Under the pieces are notes generated by a model. The model saw nothing but the letters and a program-made list of their open reading frames with translations. It was not told the DNA's origin and made no database searches. A DNA stretch of 64,000 nucleotides, from NCBI RefSeq assembly GCF_018390515.1, contig NZ_JAHBBK010000002.1:601743-665742 (forward strand). Direction: 5' to 3'. A program made the translations under genes and the position numbers. This document shows, piece after piece, positions 16,545-25,330 of the stretch (positions are counted from its first letter, which is position 1; the number at the start of each line of letters is the position of its first letter). The DNA comes from Mucilaginibacter sp. Bleaf8. GTDB taxonomy: Bacteria > Bacteroidota > Bacteroidia > Sphingobacteriales > Sphingobacteriaceae.

Positions 16545-17837
16545 TTACTGCTGATGAGTTCTTACACTTACCGCATTGCGGTGCGCATGCAATCCCTCCA
16601 AATCAGCCAGTATCTCTACATGCGGACCAATGTTTTGTATGCCTTCCGGCGTTAAATGCTGGAAAGTAATTTTCTTCACAAACGAATCGACCGACACACC
16701 CGAATAGGCCTTGGCATAAGCGCTGGTAGGCAGGGTATGATTAGTGCCCGAGGCATAATCGCCCACGCTTTCGGGCGTTTGGTTACCTAAAAATACGGAA
16801 CCGGCGTTGATGATTTTACTTGTAATTTGCTGCCAGTTATCGGTAGCTAAAATTAAATGCTCTGGTGCGTACTGATTGCTAAATTGCATGGCCTCATCCA
16901 GGCTGTTTACAATAACAGCGTATGAATTGGCTATGGCTTGCCCGGCTATTTCGGCCCGGGGCAGCACAGGTAATTGCTTTTCAAGCTCCGCAATGGTAGC
17001 CTGTATAATATCAGCCGATGTAGCTACCAAAATGCTTTGGCTATCCACACCATGCTCGGCCTGAGCCAGCAGATCGGCCGCTATGTATGCCGGATTAGAT
17101 GTTTCATCCGCAATCACCAACACTTCTGACGGGCCCGCGGGCATATCAATAGCGGTAACGGTGGTAGACTGGATAATGGTTTTTGCCTTGGTGACAAACT
17201 GGTTGCCGGGGCCAAATATCTTATCCACCTTGGTTACGCTCTCCGTACCATAGGCCATTGCGGCAATAGCCTGCGCACCACCAATCAGGTAAATGCGGTC
17301 AATATTTAACAACTGAGCAACGTAAGCAATAAAAGCATTCACCTTACCGTGATTTTGCGGCGGCGAACAAACCACAATTTCGTGGCAGCCAGCTATGCGG
17401 GCCGGTATGCCCAGCATTAGGAAAGTGCTCGGTAAAACAGCTGTACCGCCCGGAATGTACAAACCTACTTTTTCAATAGGCCGTAATTCACGCCAGCAAG
17501 TTACCCCCGGCATGGTTTCTATCTTGTCCTCAACTTTCAGCTGGCTTTCGTGAAATTTATAGATGTTCTGATAAGCCACTTCAAGTGCCGATTTTTGCTC
17601 AGGCAATAGGGCCGAAGCAATTTCGGCCAGCTCATCTTTATCCAAATACAGCTTACTGAGTGTTACCTTGTCAAAACGTAAAGCGTAATCAAATAAGGCA
17701 CGGTCACCTTGCTGATGCACCGTGTCAATAATCTGTTCTACTACACTGCGTATCTCATTGGCCGGGTCAACGTTGCGTTGCACCAGCTCATGTACTTCAG
17801 ACTTACTTAAATTGGCGTAATTATAAACTTTAAGCAT
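16545..17837 (-). CDS. hisD: Histidinol dehydrogenase
   Basis: Zinc enzyme that oxidises histidinol to histidine (steps 9 and 10). Motifs: GLYIPGGTAVLPSTFLM near residue 130, IFGPGNQFVTKAK, DMPAGPSEVLVIADE near 240, the zinc histidine in LLAQAEHGVDSQS, and ESVGDYASGTNHTLPT near 365. The 430-residue length is typical. It follows hisG by 51 bases. That gap contains a small GC-rich hairpin, GCCCCAT and ATGGGGC-like arms around 17860-17876. Confidence 0.97.
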   Translation of the reverse strand: MLKVYNYANLSKSEVHELVQRNVDPANEIRSVVEQIIDTVHQQGDRALFDYALRFDKVTLSKLYLDKDELAEIASALLPEQKSALEVAYQNIYKFHESQLKVEDKIETMPGVTCWRELRPIEKVGLYIPGGTAVLPSTFLMLGIPARIAGCHEIVVCSPPQNHGKVNAFIAYVAQLLNIDRIYLIGGAQAIAAMAYGTESVTKVDKIFGPGNQFVTKAKTIIQSTTVTAIDMPAGPSEVLVIADETSNPAYIAADLLAQAEHGVDSQSILVATSADIIQATIAELEKQLPVLPRAEIAGQAIANSYAVIVNSLDEAMQFSNQYAPEHLILATDNWQQITSKIINAGSVFLGNQTPESVGDYASGTNHTLPTSAYAKAYSGVSVDSFVKKITFQHLTPEGIQNIGPHVEILADLEGLHAHRNAVSVRTHQQ

Positions 17838-17888
17838 TTATATAGCTATTTAAGTTCATGCCCCTATGTTATGGGGCCTGAGCTTGAT

Positions 17889-18740
17889 TTACAGAATGAT
17901 TTTCTCGATTGGCATTACTACAATGCCTTGTGCGCCGGCCTGTTTCAGTTGGCTAATCCGATCCCAGAAATCGCGTTCAGGAATTACCGTGTGCACCGCA
18001 ACCCATTCGGCCTCGGCCAACGGCACTACCGACGGGCTTTTTACGCCTGGCAGCAGTTTAACAACGGCTTCTAAATTTTTGCGCTCCACATTAAGTACCA
18101 CATATTTGGTTTCTTTAGCGCGTAGTACCGACTGCACTCGGGCAATCAGTTCCTGTATCAGATCCTCATTTTCGCTGCCCTTGCGGCCAATCAGCACCGC
18201 TTCGGATGACATCACATCGGCAAAAGGTTTCAGTCCGTTGCTTTTTAACGTACCACCGGTTGATACCAAATCGCAAATGGCATCGGCCAAGCCCAAGCCC
18301 GGCGATATTTCAACAGAACCGGAAATAGTGCGGATATCGGCCTGTACGTTATTTTGCTGTAAGTATTTGCTTAGAATGTTAGGGTAGGAGGTAGCAATTG
18401 ATTTACCATCCAGTTCGGAGATACTCTCCATATTACTGGTATTTTGCACCGCAATTTTGAGCGAGCATCTGCCAAAGCCTAAGCGTTGCAGGTAGGCTAC
18501 ATCCACTTCGGTTTCCTGTATAACGTTTTCGCCAACAATGCCTAAATCGGCAATGCCATCCTGTACGTATTCAGGAATATCATCATCGCGCAGAAACAGA
18601 ATTTCGAGCGGAAAATTAGATACCGGCGATATTAACGAGCTTTTGTAATTTTCAAAGTTAAGGCCACAGTTTTTAAGCAGCTCTACAGATTTTTCGTTGA
18701 GCCTTCCAGATTTCTGGATAGCTATTTTAAGTGTTTTCAC
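17889..18740 (-). CDS. hisG: ATP phosphoribosyltransferase, long form
   Basis: First and feedback-controlled enzyme of the pathway. It begins MKTLKIAIQKSGRLNEKSVEL and has the PRPP loop near SGSVEISPGLGLADAICDLVSTGGTL. At 283 residues it is the long HisG with the C-terminal ACT-like regulatory domain (about 210-283, ending GAQGIVVMPIEKIIL), so no HisZ is needed. It is the first structural gene of the operon and lies 74 bases after the leader peptide stop. Confidence 0.97.
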   Translation of the reverse strand: MKTLKIAIQKSGRLNEKSVELLKNCGLNFENYKSSLISPVSNFPLEILFLRDDDIPEYVQDGIADLGIVGENVIQETEVDVAYLQRLGFGRCSLKIAVQNTSNMESISELDGKSIATSYPNILSKYLQQNNVQADIRTISGSVEISPGLGLADAICDLVSTGGTLKSNGLKPFADVMSSEAVLIGRKGSENEDLIQELIARVQSVLRAKETKYVVLNVERKNLEAVVKLLPGVKSPSVVPLAEAEWVAVHTVIPERDFWDRISQLKQAGAQGIVVMPIEKIIL

Positions 18741-18803
18741 GTATTGGGAATTTGGTGCTATAAAAAATATAAGAAACGGGGGTTGTTATTTCACGTAGAA
18801 ACA

Positions 18804-18855
18804 TACATCATCAATTATCGCCACAGGGGGCGATGGTGCAGATGAAGATGATGTA
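18804..18855 (-). promoter_or_regulatory. Hairpin enclosing the his leader codons
   Basis: GATGATGTA (847-855 of this kilobase, plus strand) pairs with TACATCATC (804-812), and nested inside ATCGCC (817-822) pairs with GGCGAT (829-834). The RNA would fold into a long hairpin that contains all five His codons and the leader stop. I could not see a GC-rich terminator stem with a clean U-run between it and hisG, so the read-out may be translational or use another fold. Confidence 0.6.
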
Positions 18856-18871
18856 AAGTGTAACCGTTCAT
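18815..18871 (-). CDS. hisL: Histidine operon leader peptide
   Basis: An 18-codon frame, MNGYTLHHLHLHHRPLWR then TAA, is encoded between the his promoter and hisG. Five of the 18 codons are His, within a stretch of seven (codons 7-13). This is the layout of a ribosome-mediated attenuation leader as in enterobacterial hisL. It is too short for standard gene callers. Promoter spacing gives a 5' UTR of about 20 bases. Translation in His-starved cells would stall the ribosome inside the hairpin at 18804-18855. The sequence is not similar to E. coli HisL beyond His richness. Confidence 0.8.
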   Translation of the reverse strand: MNGYTLHHLHLHHRPLWR

Positions 18872-18900
18872 TTTTATAGCTATCTTGTGGATGAGCGTTG

Positions 18901-18930
18901 CAAATATAAATACTTATTTAACAATACAAA
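18901..18930 (-). promoter_or_regulatory. his operon promoter
   Basis: Read leftward: TTTG (18930-18927) then 18 bases then TATATTTG (18908-18901). This fits the Bacteroidota TTTG / TAnnTTTG promoter pair and places the start of transcription about 20 bases before the leader ATG. Confidence 0.7.
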
Positions 18931-19067
18931 ATTTAAGTGCCTGTGTTTGAATTTTGAACAGTATTTTGTTACACCATGCGGTTGTTATTGCATAACGCAG
19001 CAATATTTTCGCAAACAAAAAAGCCTTGTTTCTGCTTAACCGTTAGCAATCAACTCCTGCTTTATAC

Positions 19068-20174
19068 ATGATAAATAACTGGTCGGCCTGTAAGAATATC
19101 CTGGTGATACGTCCCGATAATATGGGCGATTTGCTGATGACCACGCCTGCTATTCGAGCCCTTAAAGAAACCTTCGATGCAAAAATCACGGTGCTTACCT
19201 CGGCCATGGCGGCCGGTATAGCCCGCCAGATTCCCGAGATAGACGATGTAATTACATTCGATGTTCCGTGGATAAAAACCACGCAAGTGAACGGCGAAGC
19301 GGCCGTACTGGATGTTGTGGCACAATTGAAGGAAAAAGCGTTTGATGCCGCTGTTATATTTACCGTTTATAGTCAAAACCCGATGCCTACGGTAATGCTG
19401 GCCTATCTGGCTGGTATTCCTTTACGGTTGGCTTATTGCCGCGAAAACCCTTACCAACTGCTTACCAACTGGGTTCCCGATAAGGAGCCTTACGATCTAA
19501 TTCGCCATCAGGTGCGCCGGGATCTGGACCTGGTAACCGCCGTGGGGGCCGTTACCAATAGTGAGCGTTTGAGCCTTGATGTACCTGGTGTTTGGCCGCA
19601 GGTAGCGCAAAAACTACAGGCCTTAGAAGTTGATACGCACAAACCTTGGCTGTTGATGCACCCAGGCGTAAGTGAACCTAAGCGCGAGTATCCGGCGGAC
19701 AAGTGGGCAAAGGCTGCCCGGCAGGTGGTTGACGAATTAGGATACCAGGTGCTGTTAACCGGTGCAGCCTCAGAGCAGGCGCTTGCGCAAAATATACAGC
19801 ACATGGCTGGGCAAGGTGTATATAGCGTTGCAGGTCAATTCAAACTGGACGAGTTTGCTGCTCTCATTAAGCAGGCACCTATGCTGGTTTCGGTGAATAC
19901 CGGTACAATCCACATAGCTGCGGCTACAGGTACGCCTACTGTAGTACTATATGCGCTTACCAATCCGCAGCATACGCCGTGGCGGGTGGCCTGCAAAGTG
20001 TTGCCCTTTAGTATTCCGGCTGAGGCGCAGAGTAAAAATGAAGTTATTGTGCATGTAAACAAGCTTTTTAATCAGCAATCTACTGCTATGCCAAGCGCCA
20101 ATGATATTGTTGCAGCTATTAGAAATTTGCTCAACAATCCAATGGAGCTTAACGAAGAATTAGTTGGTTTGTAA
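19068..20174 (+). CDS. Glycosyltransferase family 9 (heptosyltransferase-like)
   Basis: Of 368 residues, the N-terminus ILVIRPDNMGDLLMTTPAIRALK is the GT9 hallmark, and the C-terminal domain shows HPGVSEPKREYPADKWA and VSVNTGTIHIAAATGTPTVVLY, the ADP-sugar binding region. GT9 enzymes transfer heptose (or related sugars) to the LPS core at the inner face of the membrane. Sugar specificity is not fixed by sequence. It is transcribed divergently from the his operon, 333 bases away, and followed by map after 115 bases. Confidence 0.9.
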   Translation: MINNWSACKNILVIRPDNMGDLLMTTPAIRALKETFDAKITVLTSAMAAGIARQIPEIDDVITFDVPWIKTTQVNGEAAVLDVVAQLKEKAFDAAVIFTVYSQNPMPTVMLAYLAGIPLRLAYCRENPYQLLTNWVPDKEPYDLIRHQVRRDLDLVTAVGAVTNSERLSLDVPGVWPQVAQKLQALEVDTHKPWLLMHPGVSEPKREYPADKWAKAARQVVDELGYQVLLTGAASEQALAQNIQHMAGQGVYSVAGQFKLDEFAALIKQAPMLVSVNTGTIHIAAATGTPTVVLYALTNPQHTPWRVACKVLPFSIPAEAQSKNEVIVHVNKLFNQQSTAMPSANDIVAAIRNLLNNPMELNEELVGL

Positions 20175-20264
20175 AGAATCACACATTTCATAATGGCAGC
20201 GTAACTTGTGCCCCGTAAAAGCAAGGCCGATTACTTGCAATAAGGCTTATCACGTTACTTTTGC

Positions 20265-20272
20265 TAACTTTG
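20265..20272 (+). promoter_or_regulatory. -7 element for map
   Basis: TAACTTTG matches TAnnTTTG, 17 bases before the map ATG, implying a very short leader. Confidence 0.5.
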
Positions 20273-20289
20273 AACAAAAGTAAAAGTCT

Positions 20290-21054
20290 ATGTCTATAGA
20301 ATCAGAAAATGACCTTTTGGGGATGAGCCGGGTTAGTGAGGCGGTGGCACAAACATTAAGAGCCATGCGTGAGTATGCTAAACCAGGCATGAATACCTAT
20401 GAATTGGATCTATATGGTGCTGCTATACTACAGCAGTTTGGTGCGCGCCCTGCGCCGCAATTAGTTTACAACTTTCCGGGCTGTGCCTGTATCAGCGTAA
20501 ATACCGAGGTAGCGCATGGTATCCCATCCAAACAAACTATCTTAAAGGAAGGCGACTTAATTAATATTGATGTTTCTGCAGAATTGGATGGTTATTATGC
20601 CGACAATGGCGGCTCATTTATATTAGGTGAGGACACGCAAAATTTGAGTCCGCTGGTTGAGGCTTCGAAAGATATTTTATATAAAGCCATTTATCAGATC
20701 AAAGGCGGCGTAAAGATCAACGAGATAGGAAGGCTGATTGAAACGGAAGCTAAAAAACGTGGCTTTACGGTTATCAAAAACCTATGCGGGCACGGTGTGG
20801 GCCGTAGCTTGCACGAAGCGCCGCATTACATTGCCAACTATCACGACAGGCTTAACCTTTCGCGCTTCCGCAAAAATTCGGTAGTGGCAATCGAAACATT
20901 CATATCCACCAAAGCCACCTACACGCACGATAAAGGCGATGGCTGGACGTATATTACCAAAGATGGCAGCTTTGTAGCACAACATGAGCATACCATACTG
21001 GTAACCGATAAAGAACCGGTGATACTGACGCGTGATAACCAGATCTGGAATTAA
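20290..21054 (+). CDS. map: Methionine aminopeptidase, type I
   Basis: Removes N-terminal Met from nascent proteins. Metal ligands of the pita-bread fold are visible: INIDVSAELDGYYADNGGSF (two Asp), CGHGVGRSLHEAPH (His), VVAIETFIS (Glu) and QHEHTILVTD (Glu). Length 254 is standard. This copy is not in the ribosomal-protein operon, so it could be a second MetAP of the genome. The stop overlaps by four bases the end of the convergent small membrane-protein gene. Confidence 0.93.
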   Translation: MSIESENDLLGMSRVSEAVAQTLRAMREYAKPGMNTYELDLYGAAILQQFGARPAPQLVYNFPGCACISVNTEVAHGIPSKQTILKEGDLINIDVSAELDGYYADNGGSFILGEDTQNLSPLVEASKDILYKAIYQIKGGVKINEIGRLIETEAKKRGFTVIKNLCGHGVGRSLHEAPHYIANYHDRLNLSRFRKNSVVAIETFISTKATYTHDKGDGWTYITKDGSFVAQHEHTILVTDKEPVILTRDNQIWN

Positions 21055-21290
21055 TTAGAGGGCCCCTGCGGGCTTAAACTCATGTTGGTAGGGAATTGGA
21101 ACAGATTATCAATGCCAATCATGTAAAAGCCTAATAGTCCTAATATTAAAAACAGCAGAATAAATAGCAAAAACTTGCCCAGCGTTGGCTTTTCTTCAGC
21201 GCTGGGTTCGTTTTTGAAATCCGTTACACGCTCCCGAAAGCGTCTGCGTAAACTGGCTGCTGTACCCGCCAATGATTTTTTTCTTTCCAT
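21051..21290 (-). CDS. Small single-span membrane protein (79 aa)
   Basis: An Arg-rich cytoplasmic N-terminus (SLRRRFRERV) and one hydrophobic segment (about 40-62, LGKFLLFILLFLILGLLGFYM) followed by a short polar tail. No family is recognised. It is conserved in style with small Bacteroidota membrane peptides. It converges on map with a 4-base overlap and has no other gene in its transcript, with the next upstream gene divergent. Function unknown. Confidence 0.6.
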   Translation of the reverse strand: MERKKSLAGTAASLRRRFRERVTDFKNEPSAEEKPTLGKFLLFILLFLILGLLGFYMIGIDNLFQFPTNMSLSPQGPSN

Positions 21291-21439
21291 AGATAGCTAT
21301 TTGCCAACATCAATCCTTAAAACGGCCTTCTGCTGATTTACAAATGTATGATATGCGGCTTACAATGCGGTAGCCTGATGGTCAACTTTTTCCACAGTTG
21401 TTTGTAACCTATAGTGTTTAGCGTGGCTAACTATATTTT

Positions 21440-22702
21440 ATGGATCACTACAAAGTTATAATTGCTGTTATAGGGATAGCTGCGCTGGGAATGGCCTGGA
21501 TGCCTGCATTTACAAAAAAGACCGGCATATCCTATGCCTTAATATACATGCTGTTAGGGGCATTGGTATATGCGATATTTAAAGACGACCTGCCTGTTCC
21601 CGATCCCCGTAAAAATTCTACTTATGCCATGCACCTGTCCGAACTGGTGATTATTATATCGCTTATGGGCACCGGCATTAAGATAGACAGGCCTTTATCA
21701 TTCAAAAAATGGCAAAGCCCGTTGCGCCTGGTAACCATTGGTATGGTAGCCTGCATTGGCATAGCCGGTGTATTGGGTTATGCCTTACTTAGCCCCAGTT
21801 TGGCATCGGCACTGCTGCTGGCGGCCGCACTGGCGCCAACAGATCCGGTACTGGCATCGGATGTGCAGGTGGGCCCGCCTAATGAAAAGATGCGCTTTGA
21901 AACCAAATTTGCTCTTACGGCCGAGGCCGGTATGAACGATGGGCTGGCTCTTCCCTTTGTATTGCTTGCTGTTGCTTTAGATAAAATTGCTGATCCAGGC
22001 CCGGGCAACCTTTGGCATTGGTTGGGTTATGATTTTTTGCTGCGCATGGGCATAGGCTTGCTCATTGGCCATTTGATAGGGCGCTTATTAGGTTATATTG
22101 TGTTCCGTGTTTCAGACCAGCATAAAATGCTTGAAACACGCGATGGCTTTGTGGGGTTATCGCTTACCTTACTGGTTTACGGCGTAACCGAACTGTTGCA
22201 TGGTTATGGCTTTGTGGCCGTGTTTATATCGGCAATTACCTTGCGTAATTACGAAAGCGGCCATCACTATCACAGTCGTTTGCATGCCTTTACCGATCAA
22301 ACCGAGCGCATTATGCTGGCTATTGTGCTGCTATTGTTTGGGGGTAGCTTATTTAGCGGTGTATTGGATGTATTGAGTTGGAAAATGGTGATGTTTTCTA
22401 TTCTGTTTGTATTCTTTATAAGACCCTTAACCAGTTACCTGAGTTTGATGCCCTGCGAGATCCATAGTCGCGAAAAGTGGGTAATCAGCTTTTATGGTAT
22501 ACGTGGTATGGGGTCAATTTACTACCTGTGCTATGCTTTTAAGGAGGCCAAATTTCCGTACGCGGATGAGCTTTGGGCAACCGTGACTTTCACCATCCTA
22601 TTATCTATTGTAGTGCATGGCCTTACTGCCACACGGGTAATGAGGCGCATGGAGGAGCGCTTTGCACATGAAATTAAAAAAGGTGAATACCATAACGCTT
22701 AA
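21440..22702 (+). CDS. Na+/H+ antiporter, CPA1 family
   Basis: 420 residues with 11-12 predicted helices. The transport core shows ALAPTDPVLASDVQVGPP (helix 4) and AEAGMNDGLALPFVLL (helix 5) with the catalytic Asp pair of electroneutral NhaP/NHE type exchangers. It probably exports Na+ or K+ for protons and helps pH or salt tolerance. There is no long cytoplasmic regulatory tail. It is a single gene followed 2 bases later by a strong terminator. Confidence 0.9.
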   Translation: MDHYKVIIAVIGIAALGMAWMPAFTKKTGISYALIYMLLGALVYAIFKDDLPVPDPRKNSTYAMHLSELVIIISLMGTGIKIDRPLSFKKWQSPLRLVTIGMVACIGIAGVLGYALLSPSLASALLLAAALAPTDPVLASDVQVGPPNEKMRFETKFALTAEAGMNDGLALPFVLLAVALDKIADPGPGNLWHWLGYDFLLRMGIGLLIGHLIGRLLGYIVFRVSDQHKMLETRDGFVGLSLTLLVYGVTELLHGYGFVAVFISAITLRNYESGHHYHSRLHAFTDQTERIMLAIVLLLFGGSLFSGVLDVLSWKMVMFSILFVFFIRPLTSYLSLMPCEIHSREKWVISFYGIRGMGSIYYLCYAFKEAKFPYADELWATVTFTILLSIVVHGLTATRVMRRMEERFAHEIKKGEYHNA

Positions 22703-22704
22703 CA

Positions 22705-22738
22705 AAAAGCCCTGCTCATATTAATAAGCAGGGCTTTT
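22705..22738. terminator. Bidirectional terminator, antiporter / ankyrin genes
   Basis: AAAAGCCCTGCT and AGCAGGGCTTTT form a perfect 12-bp stem with a 10-base loop between convergent genes. Confidence 0.85.
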
Positions 22739-22762
22739 GTATTTATACCTAAACAGCAAAGC

Positions 22763-23251
22763 CTATTCGTCTTCCAGCAGTTCAGGGGCCAGTATTTCCA
22801 GTGCCGGAATGTTTTCCTGTACACGTGCATAGTCAACCGGGCTTTTACCAAACCGGTCGCGCAAGTGCCTGTCAGCGCCGTGTTTCAGTAAAAGTTCAAT
22901 TAAACCAATATGGCCAAAAGTAGCGGCGAAGGTAAGCGCCGTTGCGCCGTTGCCATTCGGTAAATCTACAGTGGCATTATGTTGCAGCAGCTGTTGGCCA
23001 ATTTCGGTGTACCCTTTAAAGCAAACGCCCATCAGTGCCGAATTGCCCATGGCATCCTGCAGGTCGGGGTTAGCGCCGGCTTGCAGCAGTGCTTCCACCG
23101 CTTCGGCATTGTTATGGTAAGCGGCAATAATTAATGCTGTGGATCCGCGGCCGTCAGTAGCATTTACATCTGCATCGGTCAGGGCTTGTTTAAGCTCATC
23201 CGCCTTGTTTAAACGGGCCAGCTCAAATATATCTGCAGGTTGTGTAGTCAT
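22763..23251 (-). CDS. Ankyrin repeat protein
   Basis: About 162 residues carrying four ankyrin repeats (for example DGRGSTALIIAAYHNNAEAV, GNSALMGVCFKGYTEIG and GNGATALTFAATFGHIGLIE). Such small proteins act as protein-binding modules in the cytoplasm. The frame opens upstream at a TTG (23290), but the ATG at 23251 is preferred: it starts at MTTQPADIFELARL and a CTACTTTG element (23286-23293) fits as the -7 just upstream. The partner is unknown. Confidence 0.85.
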   Translation of the reverse strand: MTTQPADIFELARLNKADELKQALTDADVNATDGRGSTALIIAAYHNNAEAVEALLQAGANPDLQDAMGNSALMGVCFKGYTEIGQQLLQHNATVDLPNGNGATALTFAATFGHIGLIELLLKHGADRHLRDRFGKSPVDYARVQENIPALEILAPELLEDE

Positions 23252-23449
23252 ATTCAATAAAAAGTTATCGGGTGTAGAATGTTTGAGCAAAGTAGCAGTT
23301 TTCGAAATTTAAATGAAATGTTATCTAAATAATTGATGGGTGATAAATATTGATAATGAATGTGATATATCTAAAACCAATGGTAGCCACTATCTATTAA
23401 TGTTATAGTGTATTAACTGAATGGCATATTAAAGTATGCACCAATTATT

Positions 23450-24004
23450 ATGGAAGCAAATCAAAATACAGGTGCACAAATGCCGGGCATGGCGCAAATT
23501 GTGGAACGTAATATTACGGCGTTACTGGAACGCCGTAAAGCGGAGGAATCAAAGAACACGAAAGAGCAGAAATTGGCCGATGGCATAACGGGCTTTGCCG
23601 GTAGTATGCTGTTTGTTTATATACATTTAACCTTGTTTGGGCTGTGGGTAATCTGGAATTTGGGATGGATTGGGTTAAAACCGTTTGATCCTTCCTTCGT
23701 GGTATTAGCAATGTTCGCTTCGGTTGAAGCTATATTTCTTTCGACGTTTGTTTTGATCAGTCAGAACAGGGCCAACGCCCAGGCTGACCGTCGGGCTGAT
23801 CTTGACTTGCAAGTGAGCTTGCTGGCCGAACATGAGATAACCCGTATCGTTTCGTTGGTTACAGCCATAGCTAAAAAAATGGACATCGATGATGCGCATC
23901 ACCCCGAACTAAATGAACTGGCTCAAGATATTAAGCCCGAAAACGTGATGGATGTGATGGATAAACATAAAGAGCAGGCTGATAATACTAAATCAAGCAA
24001 GTAA
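23450..24004 (+). CDS. DUF1003 family membrane protein
   Basis: 184 residues. The motif QKLADGITGFAGSMLFVYIHLTLFG..W is the start of DUF1003, with two transmembrane helices (about 48-70 and 85-108) and a conserved charged stretch SQNRANAQADRRADLDLQVS followed by a coiled-coil-like C-terminus. The biochemical role of DUF1003 is unknown. It is followed after 66 bases by a small hydrophilic gene in the same direction and then a terminator, so the two probably form one transcript. Confidence 0.85.
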   Translation: MEANQNTGAQMPGMAQIVERNITALLERRKAEESKNTKEQKLADGITGFAGSMLFVYIHLTLFGLWVIWNLGWIGLKPFDPSFVVLAMFASVEAIFLSTFVLISQNRANAQADRRADLDLQVSLLAEHEITRIVSLVTAIAKKMDIDDAHHPELNELAQDIKPENVMDVMDKHKEQADNTKSSK

Positions 24005-24070
24005 TTGATCTGCAATAATAGGTATGGCATGATATTTATTAATTAATAATTAAATTAAAACTATCTAACT

Positions 24071-24268
24071 ATGAGTACCAAGAACAACACCAACATCAGT
24101 GACCAGGGCATTGATGGTACAAAAACCAAACACAAAGGAGAAAGCCAGCAAAGTCACCAGAAAGGTGCACCAAGCGTAAGCAACAAAACAGCCGGCAAGC
24201 ATCTAAAAGATGAATCGGGCGGCGGATCGAAAAAGAACACGACGAAAAAGCAGCAAAATAGTATTTAA
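24071..24268 (+). CDS. Small hydrophilic basic protein (65 aa)
   Basis: 65 residues with almost no hydrophobic side chains, rich in Lys, Ser, Asn, Gly, Thr and Gln (SGGGSKKNTTKKQQNSI at the end). It is predicted to be disordered. No homologous family recognised; such proteins in soil Bacteroidota often belong to stress-response regulons, but nothing here proves it. It lies between DUF1003 and a strong terminator, which supports a genuine expressed unit. ATG preceded by an A-rich leader. Confidence 0.6.
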   Translation: MSTKNNTNISDQGIDGTKTKHKGESQQSHQKGAPSVSNKTAGKHLKDESGGGSKKNTTKKQQNSI

Positions 24269-24277
24269 CTAAATAAC

Positions 24278-24311
24278 AAAATGGCCTCTGTTGTAAAACA
24301 GAGGCCATTTT
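24278..24311 (+). terminator. Strong intrinsic terminator
   Basis: A perfect 15-bp stem (AAAATGGCCTCTGTT / AACAGAGGCCATTTT) with a GTAA loop, followed by T-rich sequence. Confidence 0.9.
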
Positions 24312-24458
24312 GATTTTAACGCGAATTGCTAAGGGCCTTTTAACTTCCATCGCTTCTAAAGAAACCTAATAAAGTATAGTAAGTGAATGACTTTCAGTTT
24401 GATCTAAACAAATTGCTCTATTATTTATTCAATGGAGTATACACCTTTACTTTATTAA

Positions 24459-25184
24459 ATGAAACGTTTAGAGTTAATGCTGTCGATGATTTTGGTAGGC
24501 ATTCTTGTTACCGTATTTACATTATCGGGGTTTGTGTTGCATATGTATACTGAGGTTACCATACCGGCGTTGCTCAAATGGATAATTGGCATAGGTTGTT
24601 TTTTGGTTGCCCTGTACATTTGTATTCGATTAATGGTTACAAATAGCGATTACAAATGGTACCATTTTGCTTTTAATCTAACATTAGGAACAGCCCTTTC
24701 TTTTGCGATTCTACTAATGGCGTGTACGGATGCTGACATGTTATTAAGCGCAGTATTTAAAGGGACACACGAAGATTTTTTAAGATTAGAAAGTGTTGAA
24801 AAGACACGCACAAGTAAAAGCAAGTTTACAGGCGGCAGAGCCGAAGCTTATTTGAATAATATGCCTTTAGATCTTAAAACAGGACGCGAAACATATTTTT
24901 TAATTAGAAACAAGCGCCTCATTAAAGTAAAAATAGGAAAGTCTTATTTTAATAACTATTATGTAACCTCCATTACCAGCACGCCTCAAGAGAAAGATAG
25001 TGCCAGCAGTGAATATTGGAAAGACTGGTGGCACCGGCATTTATTTATATTTTGCCTGTTGGGGCTTGTGTTATTAGCTGGATTAGTAACTTGGTTTATA
25101 AGCTGGCTAAAAGGAGAGAAAGGAGAAGGGGGAAGAACTGTCCATTCATCGTACACTAAAACAACCTATTTTAGAAATAGATAG
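24459..25184 (+). CDS. Hypothetical membrane protein (241 aa)
   Basis: No family recognised. Three hydrophobic helices (about 7-28, 38-58, 69-90) are followed by a soluble domain of about 100 residues, then one more helix (about 195-220) and a Tyr/Arg-rich tail. The base composition is AT-richer than in the neighbouring housekeeping genes, which may reflect recent acquisition. The soluble domain includes RETYFLIRNKRLIKVKIGKS, which suggests a small beta sheet. It is a single gene with a terminator after it. Confidence 0.65.
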   Translation: MKRLELMLSMILVGILVTVFTLSGFVLHMYTEVTIPALLKWIIGIGCFLVALYICIRLMVTNSDYKWYHFAFNLTLGTALSFAILLMACTDADMLLSAVFKGTHEDFLRLESVEKTRTSKSKFTGGRAEAYLNNMPLDLKTGRETYFLIRNKRLIKVKIGKSYFNNYYVTSITSTPQEKDSASSEYWKDWWHRHLFIFCLLGLVLLAGLVTWFISWLKGEKGEGGRTVHSSYTKTTYFRNR

Positions 25185-25260
25185 ATTAGCCTTCTTGGTG
25201 CATCTTTTGTGCCCGCATTGGAATATGACGAAAACGTTAATCGGCAGGCTCTTTGCAAAA

Positions 25261-25291
25261 AAGGTTCGTTTATTTTATATAAACGAACCTT
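25261..25291. terminator. Bidirectional terminator
   Basis: AAGGTTCGTTTAT (25261-25273) pairs perfectly with ATAAACGAACCTT (25279-25291), 5-base loop, between convergent genes; T-rich on both sides. Confidence 0.8.
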
Positions 25292-25330
25292 GAACAATTT
25301 TTAATCAAATCAATTTTAGCTATATATCTT

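Noticed and set aside
18740..18871. Classical his terminator hairpin with U-run between leader and hisG
   Set aside because: I looked for a GC stem followed by U residues and found only the AT-rich TTATATTTTTT without a matching GC stem.
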